DNA from: JABWBH01 sp964526695
Lineage (GTDB): Bacteria; Planctomycetota; Phycisphaerae; UBA1845
DNA length: 64,000 bases
Assembly (NCBI GenBank): GCA_964526695.1
Contig: CAZGJA010000089.1
Coordinates: 186,001 to 250,000 of the forward strand
Reading direction: 5' to 3'
Positions 18,387 to 25,914 of the stretch are shown here, piece after piece (the first letter of the stretch is position 1; the number at the start of each line of letters is the position of its first letter). Under the pieces are notes generated by a model. That model made no database searches. It had not been told where the DNA came from and worked only from the letters and a program-made list of their open reading frames with translations. The translations under genes were made by a program, and so were the position numbers.

Positions 18387-19580
18387 ATGTCGAGAACGCC
18401 TACGTCAGGGCATCGAGCGGGCGCCTTCGTTCGCCAGCCGCAGGGATTCAAGGCGTTTATCCCGCGCGCGCTGCCGCTCCAGCCGGAGTTGCGCGCGGAT
18501 CCGGCAATGCTGAGCCTGCTGGAAACCGCGATGCTTCATCTGGGTCGCCTCGACAGCATCGCGACGCTGGTTCCCGACCCTCGACGCTTCGTTTACATGT
18601 ACGTCCGTCAGGAGGCCGTGCTGTCCAGCCAGATTGAGGGGACACAGACATCCCTATCTGAATTGCTCGCCTACGAGGCGGATCAGGAGAACAGCGAGCG
18701 CACGGTTGATCTAGGCGAAGTGTTGAACTACGTCGCAGCGCTGGAGAAGGGACTGAAGCTCGCGGAGAAGTGGCCGATCAGCATGCGACTGCTCTGCGAG
18801 GTCCACGCCACGCTGACGAAGGGCGTGCGGGGCGGCGAATCTTCGAAGACTCCGGGTGAAGTTCGACGTTCGCAGAATTGGATCGGGGGGCGCGGACCGG
18901 ACGACGCCCACTTCGTGCCGCCCCCGCCCCACGAGGTGCCCAACGCACTGAGTAACTTCGAGAAGTTCCTCAACGGAAAGAAGGAGATGCCGACGCTGAT
19001 CGAAATCGGGCTCGCCCATGCGCAGTTCGAGACGATTCATCCGTTCCTCGACGGAAACGGTCGAGTCGGACGATTGCTCATCACGTTTCTGCTTGCCGCT
19101 CGCGGCATTCTGTCTCGGCCGCTGCTCTACCTGTCGCATTACCTCAAGCAGCATCGCGCAGAATACTACGAGCGGCTTCAGCAGGTTCGAGTGGCGGATG
19201 ACTGGGAAGGCTGGATCAAGTACTTTCTGGGAGCGGTGGGTGCGGTTGCGGAGGAGGCGTCAACCCGCGCGCGCCGAATCCTCGAACTGAAAGAGACGGA
19301 CCACGGCGCGGTTCGAAGGAAGCTGAAACAGCGGGCGGGTATTGCGTTGGACTTGATCGACTTTCTGATCCAGCGCCCAATCGTGACATCGAAACTGGTC
19401 CAGCAGGCGCTGGGCAAATCCCAGCCGACGGTGGACAAGCTGCTGCGAAACATGGTTGACCTGGGGATTCTCGTGGAGCCGCAGAAGGACCGAGTCTGGC
19501 GCAAGCGATTCGCCTATCATCGTTACCTGGAGCTGTTCGAGGCCGATTCATCCTTGCAGGGGAGCAAACGAATCCCGTGA
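18387..19580 (+). CDS. Fic-family protein with N-terminal inhibitory helix and C-terminal winged helix
   Basis: The product is about 397 residues. The Fic motif HPFLDGNGRVGR starts at catalytic His218. An N-terminal inhibitory motif SSQIEG with Glu84 identifies a class II Fic enzyme, where this glutamate blocks productive ATP binding until relieved. An FHA-like N-terminal region precedes it. The C-terminal part (about 320-390) looks like a winged helix with TSKLVQQALGKSQPTVDKLL. The family usually transfers AMP to protein hydroxyls. Winged-helix members may repress their own promoter. The ATG at 18387 has AAGGGA seven bases upstream. The stop overlaps the start of rnhA. Confidence 0.9.
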   Translation: MSRTPTSGHRAGAFVRQPQGFKAFIPRALPLQPELRADPAMLSLLETAMLHLGRLDSIATLVPDPRRFVYMYVRQEAVLSSQIEGTQTSLSELLAYEADQENSERTVDLGEVLNYVAALEKGLKLAEKWPISMRLLCEVHATLTKGVRGGESSKTPGEVRRSQNWIGGRGPDDAHFVPPPPHEVPNALSNFEKFLNGKKEMPTLIEIGLAHAQFETIHPFLDGNGRVGRLLITFLLAARGILSRPLLYLSHYLKQHRAEYYERLQQVRVADDWEGWIKYFLGAVGAVAEEASTRARRILELKETDHGAVRRKLKQRAGIALDLIDFLIQRPIVTSKLVQQALGKSQPTVDKLLRNMVDLGILVEPQKDRVWRKRFAYHRYLELFEADSSLQGSKRIP

Positions 19581-20047
19581 AATCCGCCCCCGACGTCATT
19601 CTCTACACCGACGGCGCGTGCAGCGGCAACCCCGGTCCTGGCGGCTGGGGGGCCATGCTCGTCAGCCCCGGCACGGGCAAGGTCAAGAAGCTCTCCGGCG
19701 GGCAGCGCGAGACGACGAACAACCGCATGGAACTGACCGGCGTCATCGAGGGGCTTAAGGCCTTGCGTGGCACGAAACGCTGGCGGGTTCACGTGGTGAC
19801 CGACAGCGAATACGTAGTCAACGGCATGACCGTGTGGATCGAAGGCTGGATCGCCAACGGCTGGCGCAAGGGAAAGAAAGCCGGCAGCGGCGCCATCAAG
19901 AACCTCGAACTCTGGCAGGAGCTTCACGCTCTCGCGCAGCAGTTCGACATCACCTACGAACACGTCCGCGGGCACGCAGGCCACCCCGAAAATGAAGAGT
20001 GCGACCGGCTGGCCGTGGCCGCGCGGGACGAGGCAAGGAATGAATAG
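19577..20047 (+). CDS. rnhA: Ribonuclease HI
   Basis: The 156-residue product carries the four-acid RNase H active site: Asp12 in YTDGACSGNPG, Glu52 in NNRMELTG, Asp76 in VVTDSEYV and Asp143 in ECDRLA, with His133 in the RGHAGH loop. It has the basic handle segment, ANGWRKGKKAG. It degrades RNA in RNA-DNA hybrids in the cytoplasm. The GTG start at 19577 overlaps the TGA of the Fic gene, so translational coupling is likely. It is followed by a GAATG-rich repeat stretch. Confidence 0.95.
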   Translation: MKSAPDVILYTDGACSGNPGPGGWGAMLVSPGTGKVKKLSGGQRETTNNRMELTGVIEGLKALRGTKRWRVHVVTDSEYVVNGMTVWIEGWIANGWRKGKKAGSGAIKNLELWQELHALAQQFDITYEHVRGHAGHPENEECDRLAVAARDEARNE

Positions 20048-20085
20048 AGAATGTCGAATGGCGAATGCTGAATGACGATTGAGCA
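20041..20085. repeat. GAATG short tandem repeat
   Basis: GAATGTCGAATGGCGAATGC followed by TGAATGACG shows 6-8 base spaced GAATG units in the gap after rnhA. It supplies a fortuitous ATG at 20072 that is not the preferred start of the next gene. Confidence 0.5.
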
Positions 20086-20167
20086 AAACCGCACGTCCGA
20101 ACGGGAAGGAAAGCCTGGAACTTCGAGCGGTCGGGGAAGACCTGAAGTCCGCACGGGAGGGGAACGC

Positions 20168-21397
20168 TTGACCTTTGCCTCGACATATCAGCCGTGCCTG
20201 CGGCCGCTGGAGCCGACGCGGCTGCCGGACGAATCCGACGAGATGATGTTCGCCCTGCGCGATCCAACCGGGATTTCGGAGGCGATCCTCAGCCTCTCCG
20301 GCGGCGCGCTGCGCGCGCTGCTGCTGATGGACGGTACGCGAACGTGCGACGAAATCCGCAGGGATTTTCAGCAGGACGTCGGCGTCGAGCTGAGCGAGGC
20401 GTCGATCCAGAAGCTCCTCGCCCACCTGGATCGCGCGCACTTCCTCGACGGACAACGCTTCGAGGACCACTACCGATCGCTGGTCGAAGAGTATCTCGGC
20501 GCCCCGACGCGAGCCTTGCGCGACGGCGAGTCGCTCGGCGTGGACGCGGCCACGGGCGAGCCGTTCCGCTCGATCCTGGCGGCGTCGCCGTCGCGGGAAG
20601 CGGCGCTCGCCGCGGCGGACCGCGTCATCGGCCTGATCGCGCCGCACCTGGACTACGCGCGCGGCTCGCCCTGCTATGCGGCGGCCTACGGCGCGCTGGT
20701 TCACCGTCGGCCGCCGGATCGCGTGGTGATCCTCGGCACGAATCATTTCGGGCGATCCTCGTCCGTCGTGGCCACGGCGAAAGCGTTCGAGACGCCGCTG
20801 GGCACGACGGCCTGCGACGTGGAGTTTCTCGAGACGCTGGAAGCGAAGCTCGGCTCGGTGCGGCGCTTCGAGCTGGACCACCGCCGCGAGCATTCCGTCG
20901 AGCTGCAGGTGATGTTCCTGCAACATCTGTTCGGCGCGGACCGGATGCGGATCGTGCCGTTCCTGTGCCCCAGCCCCTGCGGACCGACCGGCACGGCCCC
21001 GTGGGACGGCGAAGGCGTGGATCTGCGAGCGTTTTCCGCGGCGCTGGGCGAGCAGGTTCGCTCCTGGCCCGGCGATACGCTCATCCTCGCAGGCGCGGAC
21101 CTCAGCCACGTCGGCGGTTACTTCGGAGATGAGCGCGAGCTGGACGAGGCGTTTCTGGCGCACGTGCGGTCGCGCGACGAGGAGGCGCTGCGCCACGTCG
21201 AGACCGGCGACGCGGAATCGTTTCGCCGGTGGGTCGCACGGGCCGACAATCCCACGCGCATGTGCAGCGCCGGATGCATCTACGCGTTGCTGACCGCGCT
21301 GCCCAATGCGGAACCCCGCCTGCTGGCGTATCATCAGGCGGTGACGCAGGAGTGGCGCAATTGCGTGACCTGCGCGGCGGTCGCGCTGCAGGGGTGA
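20168..21397 (+). CDS. MEMO1-family protein (AmmeMemoRadiSam system protein B type) with PqqD-like N-terminal domain
   Basis: The product is about 409 residues. Residues from about 30 to 100 resemble a PqqD-like winged helix (LSLSGGALRALLLMDGTRT). The MEMO1 domain follows, with IAPHLDYARGS, GTNHFG and HRREHSVELQ holding the family's histidines, and a conserved Cys near the end in CSAGCIYALL. MEMO1 resembles metal dioxygenases. In bacteria the gene often accompanies an AMMECR1 and a radical-SAM gene, but neither is adjacent here. The TTG at 20168 has GGAGG about seven bases upstream. A longer start at the ATG 20072 lies in repeat DNA and adds 32 unconserved residues. Confidence 0.8.
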   Translation: MTFASTYQPCLRPLEPTRLPDESDEMMFALRDPTGISEAILSLSGGALRALLLMDGTRTCDEIRRDFQQDVGVELSEASIQKLLAHLDRAHFLDGQRFEDHYRSLVEEYLGAPTRALRDGESLGVDAATGEPFRSILAASPSREAALAAADRVIGLIAPHLDYARGSPCYAAAYGALVHRRPPDRVVILGTNHFGRSSSVVATAKAFETPLGTTACDVEFLETLEAKLGSVRRFELDHRREHSVELQVMFLQHLFGADRMRIVPFLCPSPCGPTGTAPWDGEGVDLRAFSAALGEQVRSWPGDTLILAGADLSHVGGYFGDERELDEAFLAHVRSRDEEALRHVETGDAESFRRWVARADNPTRMCSAGCIYALLTALPNAEPRLLAYHQAVTQEWRNCVTCAAVALQG

Positions 21398-21425
21398 CCC
21401 GTCGTTCCCGCGCAGGCTCTCGCGC

Positions 21426-21497
21426 GTCATTCCCGCGCAGGCGGGAATCCAGCGGTTTGCCGGTGCGTCCGGATCCCCGCCTGCGCGGGGATGATGA
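21426..21497. repeat. dRS3-like palindrome pair
   Basis: GTCATTCCCGCGCAGGCGGG at 21426 and the inverted partner CCCCGCCTGCGCGGGGATGA at 21475-21494 flank about 30 bases. A partial extra copy, GTCGTTCCCGCGCAGG, precedes it at 21401. Confidence 0.7.
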
Positions 21498-21629
21498 AAC
21501 CGCGCGCCATTCCGTGTTCTGCCCTCGTATGGTACACCTCTACCCGGGCGCTGTTGCAATTCGGGCGATGGAACCTGTCCCGAATCCGGTGTCATCAAGC
21601 CGTTGGTCGTTTCAACTCAGGCGAATTCG

Positions 21630-21647
21630 CGCGGGCTGAAGCCCGCG
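21630..21647. repeat. TGAA-loop hairpin just upstream of lpxK
   Basis: CGCGGGC-TGAA-GCCCGCG ends 11 bases before the lpxK start codon. On the minus strand it is a TTCA-loop hairpin like the three at 41272-41354. Confidence 0.55.
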
Positions 21648-21657
21648 ACTCGAAAGC

Positions 21658-22716
21658 ATGGCTTTGGATTCCTTTCATCGTCGAGTGATCGCTGACGGCG
21701 CGGGGCCGTGGATGATGCCCCTGCGCGCGAGCCTGTCCGCGATGGCCATGCTCTATGGTGCCGCCGTGCGCATTCGCAACGCGCGATACGATCGCGGTGA
21801 GCCGACCTATCGCTGCGCAGCGCCGGTGATTTCCGTGGGCAACCTGACCGTGGGCGGCACGGGCAAGACGCCGATGGTGATCGCGCTCGCCGAGCGGCTG
21901 GTGCGAAGCGGGAAGCAGCCGGCCGTGCTGATGCGGGGCTATCGCGCGGACGCCTCCGGGATGAACGACGAACAACGGCTGATCCAGCGGGCGTGCCCGG
22001 ACATTCCCTGTCTGGCGGATCCCGACCGCTGCCGCGCCGCGCGCGCAGCCGTGGAGCAGCACGGCGCGGATGCCCTGATTCTGGACGACGGCTTTCAACA
22101 CCGCCGACTCGCGCGCGACCTGGACCTCGTGCTCATCGACGCGACCTGTCCCTTCGGCTTCGATCGGCTATTGCCGCGCGGCCTGCTGCGCGAGCCGGTG
22201 GAAAGCCTGAGGCGCGCGCACGCCGTGGTCATCACGCGAGCGGACGAGGTGGAGGTCCAGACGCTGCGCGCCGTGCGCGCGAGGATTGAATCGCTGTGTC
22301 CGCAAATCCCACTGCTCGCCGCGCGACATCGCGTGGCGGGACTGGTGGACCTTGAGGGCCACGCGGCCGGGGCGCTCTCAACGGGAGGCAAGGTGTTCGC
22401 CTTCGCCGGCATCGGCAATCCGCAGTCGTTCCTTTCGACGCTGAAACGGATGGGGGCGGACGTCATCGGCACGCGGTGGCGGCCCGATCATGCTCATTAC
22501 GGGCCGCGCGAGGTTGAATCGCTGCTGCGCGAGGCCGCCGCGCATCACGCGGACACGCTCGTCACCACGGAGAAGGACGCGGTCAAGCTGACCGAACATC
22601 GCGCACGGATGCGGGATCGGTTGCGAGTCGTGCGTATCGCCGTCGAGTTTCTCGATGACGGCGATAAGATGCTGGAGCAGTTGCTCGCGCGCGGCCTGAC
22701 CCGCATGGGGGAATAG
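21658..22716 (+). CDS. lpxK: Tetraacyldisaccharide 4'-kinase LpxK
   Basis: The 352-residue product has an N-terminal membrane-associated helix (LSAMAMLYGAAVRIRNARYD). The LpxK signature P-loop SVGNLTVGGTGKTP follows at about 59-72, then LMRGYRAD, and DDGFQHRRL with the catalytic aspartates. The later RADE and TTEKDAVK motifs complete the family. It phosphorylates the 4' position of the lipid A disaccharide at the inner membrane, so the organism makes a lipid A-type outer membrane. lpxB lies at 37424 rather than beside it. The ribosome binding site is weak and a hairpin sits immediately upstream. Confidence 0.95.
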   Translation: MALDSFHRRVIADGAGPWMMPLRASLSAMAMLYGAAVRIRNARYDRGEPTYRCAAPVISVGNLTVGGTGKTPMVIALAERLVRSGKQPAVLMRGYRADASGMNDEQRLIQRACPDIPCLADPDRCRAARAAVEQHGADALILDDGFQHRRLARDLDLVLIDATCPFGFDRLLPRGLLREPVESLRRAHAVVITRADEVEVQTLRAVRARIESLCPQIPLLAARHRVAGLVDLEGHAAGALSTGGKVFAFAGIGNPQSFLSTLKRMGADVIGTRWRPDHAHYGPREVESLLREAAAHHADTLVTTEKDAVKLTEHRARMRDRLRVVRIAVEFLDDGDKMLEQLLARGLTRMGE

Positions 22717-23170
22717 CAGCCCGTGGTGAAAGTCTCCTTCACCCGGGGGACCGGCCTTCCATCGGGTCATTCTCCGGGCTTTTGTGCGGGTTGACAGGCT
22801 GGAAAGCCTGTTCCCCCGCCTTTCACCGCAGGCTGCTGGCGTAAGGACGGCGCGCCCGCCGACACCGTGAACCGCTGAAAACGCCGGTAGGAACCCGTCG
22901 AACGCGCACCGCCCTCGCGCCGTTATCCATCGTCTTTGTAACCAACCAAAGCCATTTCCCCCTTCGAGTGGAGGGATGTGACGAAATCGCTCCGCGCTTG
23001 ACACTGAACGCCCCTCCGCCCCAACATGCCGCATCGCGCGGTCGCCGGACCTCGCCGATGCGCGTCGGGCGTCAGCCGGCGCGTGAGCGGTGAGCCGGCG
23101 CGGATTCCGCGGAAAAACCACCGGGATGCGCACCGCCGTGGTGCGCCGCCGATGGGCCAAGGTGATGCAC
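22717..23170. other. Intergenic region with a hairpin repeat
   Basis: A perfect ACAGGCT-GGAA-AGCCTGT hairpin lies at 22794-22811. The rest has no convincing gene. The right part contains the upstream region of the lipoprotein gene, with an open but unconserved frame. Confidence 0.4.
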
Positions 23171-23854
23171 ATGATCCCGGCTTTCACTCGAACTCGGCTT
23201 TGTCCGACCCATGCCCATCCCATCCGCTGCGCGACACGCCTGCTCCTCGCTGCCGTCGGGCTTCTCGCGCTCCCCGCCTGCTCGCCTCGAACCACGCAGA
23301 TGCGCATCATCGACCACCGCCAGGCCGGGCCTGACGCCGTCTATGTCGAGACCTTCAACGAGTGCTACTACGATGCCGACGCGGAAGGCAACGTGGATCT
23401 CGTCCTCCGCCGCGAGCATGTGAAAACCGACGACCGCTCCCAGACCGTCACGCAGATCGTCCACGTCCGCAGCTTCTGGAAGTCCATCCCCGGCACCACC
23501 GTCGCCCACGACCAGCAGATCAACGCCACCGTGCGTTACATGATCCTCAGCGGCCGGGCCGGCGCGAGCTTCCAGGGCGCCGGCTCCATCTTCTGCGACA
23601 AGAACCGGGGCAGGAGCGTCCTCGAAGGCGACCTCGGCCTCGCCTACCTGTCGCCGAGGACGCGGCTGAACAACGGCAACATGCTCTTCGAGCGCGCCGA
23701 GATCTCCGGCTCGTTCCGTGCCCAGCACGACCCGCGCCGCGTGGTCCGCATCCTCAACGAGATGGACGAGCTGTTCCGCTTAAGCGAGCCGGGAGACGCA
23801 CACGCATCGTCCGCACGTGGGACCGACACACGCGCTTCCGCCGTGCGGCCATGA
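23171..23854 (+). CDS. Lipoprotein of unknown function
   Basis: The 227-residue product has a positively charged N-terminus, a hydrophobic core, LLLAAVGLLALPAC, and a lipobox with the acylated Cys near residue 38. The mature region is mainly beta and has no recognised motif. The ATG at 23171 is preceded by AAGGTG at a good distance. Upstream in-frame ATGs (23165, 23090) are less well placed. Its stop overlaps the start codon of the desulfurase-type gene (ATGA), so the two are translated as a unit. This coupling is unusual for a lipoprotein and a PLP enzyme and may be only compaction. Confidence 0.75.
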   Translation: MIPAFTRTRLCPTHAHPIRCATRLLLAAVGLLALPACSPRTTQMRIIDHRQAGPDAVYVETFNECYYDADAEGNVDLVLRREHVKTDDRSQTVTQIVHVRSFWKSIPGTTVAHDQQINATVRYMILSGRAGASFQGAGSIFCDKNRGRSVLEGDLGLAYLSPRTRLNNGNMLFERAEISGSFRAQHDPRRVVRILNEMDELFRLSEPGDAHASSARGTDTRASAVRP

Positions 23855-24990
23855 TCTACCTCGACTACAACGCCTCGACCCCCGTCGATCCGCGTGTGCG
23901 ACAGGCCATGCTCCCGTACCTGGGCGAGTGGTTCGGCAATCCATCCGCGCCGCACGCGATGGGTCGCGCCGCGCGCAGCGCCGTCGAGGCCGCGCGAGCG
24001 CAGGTCGCCTCTCTGCTCGGCGCCTCGCCGGACGAAATCGTCTTCACCTCGGGCGGCACGGAAGGCTGCAACACCGTCATCAAAGGCGTCGCCGCCCGCG
24101 CGCCCGACCGGGGGCGGCACATCATCACGTCCACCATCGAGCACCCCGCCGTGCTGAACCCCTGCGCGCTGCTGGAGAAAACGGGATTCGAAATCACGCG
24201 CGTGGCTGTGGACGGCGCCGGGCTGGTCGATCCGGCGGACGTCGAACGCGCGATCCGCCGCGGCACGATTCTCATCAGCGTCATGCACGCCAACAACGAG
24301 GTCGGCACGATCCAGCCTCTAGCGGAGATTTCGGCGATCGCGCGTAAGCACGGCGTGCCCGTTCACACCGATGCCGCGCAGTCCGTCGGCAAGATCCCGA
24401 CGCGCGTGGATGAACTCGGAGTGGACTTCCTCTCCGTCGCCGGCCACAAGTGCTACGCGCCGCAGGGCGTCGGCGCGCTCTACGTGCGCAAGGGATTCGC
24501 CTTCGAGCCGCTCATGCACGGCGCGGGACACGAGAACGGCAGAAGGGCGGGGACGGAAGCGGTAGCCATGATCGTAGGGCTGGGCGTGGCCTGCGAGCTG
24601 GCGAAGTCTCTGATTGGCGATCCCGCGATTCGCACGCTGTGCGACATGCTACACGAGGGTCTCAAGGCCGCGTTCAAAGGCGAACTCGTCCTGCACGGAC
24701 ACCCCGACCTGCGGCTGCCCAACACGCTCAATGTCGGCTTCGTCGGCTGCCGGAACGGAGAGTTGCTTGAAGCCATGCCCGGCGTCTGCGCCACCGCGGC
24801 CGCCGCCTGCCACAGCACCGCCGCGGCGATTTCGCCGGTCCTCGCCGCGATGAACGTCGCTCCGCGCAGCGCCGCCGGCGCGATCCGCTTCAGCGTCGGA
24901 CGCCCGACCACCGCGCCGGAGATTCAGGCGGCCGTCCGTCTGATCGCCGAAGCCGCCAACGCCGGTTATTCCTCAACCAGCACGCCGTAA
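23851..24990 (+). CDS. NifS/selenocysteine-lyase-like PLP enzyme
   Basis: The 379-residue class-V aminotransferase-fold protein has PLP lysine Lys200 in SVAGHK, His98 in TIEHPA, and the DAAQSVGK segment. The catalytic cysteine region reads AACHSTAAAISPVL (Cys320). I recall this as closer to selenocysteine lyase (GAACHSD..PSPVL) than to the SSGSACTS loop of IscS. It would release sulfur from cysteine or selenium from selenocysteine in the cytoplasm. No iscU, sufB or sel gene is adjacent. The start overlaps the preceding lipoprotein stop. The 3' end overlaps the convergent lipoprotein gene by about 25 bases. Confidence 0.88.
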   Translation: MIYLDYNASTPVDPRVRQAMLPYLGEWFGNPSAPHAMGRAARSAVEAARAQVASLLGASPDEIVFTSGGTEGCNTVIKGVAARAPDRGRHIITSTIEHPAVLNPCALLEKTGFEITRVAVDGAGLVDPADVERAIRRGTILISVMHANNEVGTIQPLAEISAIARKHGVPVHTDAAQSVGKIPTRVDELGVDFLSVAGHKCYAPQGVGALYVRKGFAFEPLMHGAGHENGRRAGTEAVAMIVGLGVACELAKSLIGDPAIRTLCDMLHEGLKAAFKGELVLHGHPDLRLPNTLNVGFVGCRNGELLEAMPGVCATAAAACHSTAAAISPVLAAMNVAPRSAAGAIRFSVGRPTTAPEIQAAVRLIAEAANAGYSSTSTP

Positions 24991-25562
24991 TACGGAAACT
25001 CGTCCTCGCCTTCCAAATCGGCGGGAATCTCGACGCCGGCCGTCTGATTCACCGTAGTCTTGTAGCTGAACGTCCCTTCCATGCGGTCGCCGTCGCGCGT
25101 GCCCACGGCCGTCGCGCGACCGCTGCCGACCTTCACTCCCGCGAACGTCGCGATCGCGCGAATCTGAAACGCGAAGCCTGAGTCGTTCTCCGCGCCGTAC
25201 GTTGAGGCGGCGTACGACAGGCCCGAGATGGTCGTCGGGTGAGAGGCGCCGTCGGTGTCGATGCGATCGCCGAACACTTCCTCGCCGATGATCGTGTTCT
25301 CCACAAACGCATCGAGAGAGCCGTTTTCGTCAAACACCACGAAGCTGAGGAACTCGTCGTTGCGCGCGTCGAAGAGCGCCCACTCGCTCGATGCCAGAGA
25401 TTCGGAGCCGCCGCCCCGAACGGCCGCAAGCTCCGAGTCGTCCGGCAGGGAGAGGTTCACCGAATCAGGCAACGCGCTGGAGGCCGCCCCGCATCCCGTC
25501 CACGTGAGCGCCCCCAGCAAGACGACCCCTCCCATCACCGCCTTCGTTAAGAACCTCAGCAT
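24966..25562 (-). CDS. Lipoprotein of unknown function
   Basis: The 198-residue product starts MLRFLTKAVMGGVVLLG and has a lipobox ending TWTGC at about residue 24, giving a diacylated N-terminus. The mature region is acidic and beta-rich with no recognised domain. Its 3' end overlaps the convergent PLP-enzyme gene by about 25 bases. The upstream region leads to a long gene-poor stretch before glnA. Confidence 0.8.
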   Translation of the reverse strand: MLRFLTKAVMGGVVLLGALTWTGCGAASSALPDSVNLSLPDDSELAAVRGGGSESLASSEWALFDARNDEFLSFVVFDENGSLDAFVENTIIGEEVFGDRIDTDGASHPTTISGLSYAASTYGAENDSGFAFQIRAIATFAGVKVGSGRATAVGTRDGDRMEGTFSYKTTVNQTAGVEIPADLEGEDEFPYYGVLVEE

Positions 25563-25839
25563 CAGAAAGCATCCCTTCGTATGTGCGTAATCCCGGCGTC
25601 AACGTAGAGACCCACCGAACGCAACCGAGGTTGGCCCGACGCCCCCGGTTGCCTCAGCATCATCGGCCGCATCGGCTCTCCGACCGGATAGTCCCCCGCC
25701 CGCGTCGCCGCCGCCTGCAAGATCATCGAAAGCCCCAAGTGTCGCGCGAAGTCCGGTAACGGGAAGGCCTTATGTGCAGGCCACCTGGTCTCCTAGCACA
25801 TGAAACGCTAAAACTACGGTTGCCATTCAAGAAATAGGC

Positions 25840-25867
25840 TTGACTTGACCGAGTATTATTTTAAGAT
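25840..25867 (+). promoter_or_regulatory. Candidate sigma-70-type promoter of glnA
   Basis: TTGACT at 25840-25845 and TAAGAT at 25862-25867 are separated by 16 bases in the only AT-rich stretch of the region, about 50 bases before the glnA start. It fits the housekeeping consensus reasonably. Confidence 0.55.
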
Positions 25868-25873
25868 TAGCGT

Positions 25874-25892
25874 CGGTAAGCGTTGTTTACCG
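25874..25892 (+). promoter_or_regulatory. Inverted repeat in the glnA leader
   Basis: CGGTAA-GCGTTGT-TTACCG forms a perfect six-base inverted repeat with a seven-base spacer. It lies just downstream of the predicted -10 element and before the ribosome binding site. It could be an operator for a nitrogen or other repressor. No specific factor can be named. Confidence 0.45.
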
Positions 25893-25914
25893 CTAGCTAT
25901 CGAAAGGAGCCGTC

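Noticed and set aside
20072..20167. A 32-residue N-terminal extension of the MEMO1-family protein from ATG 20072
   Set aside because: The ATG belongs to a GAATG repeat, the residues are unconserved, and a GGAGG site precedes the TTG at 20168.
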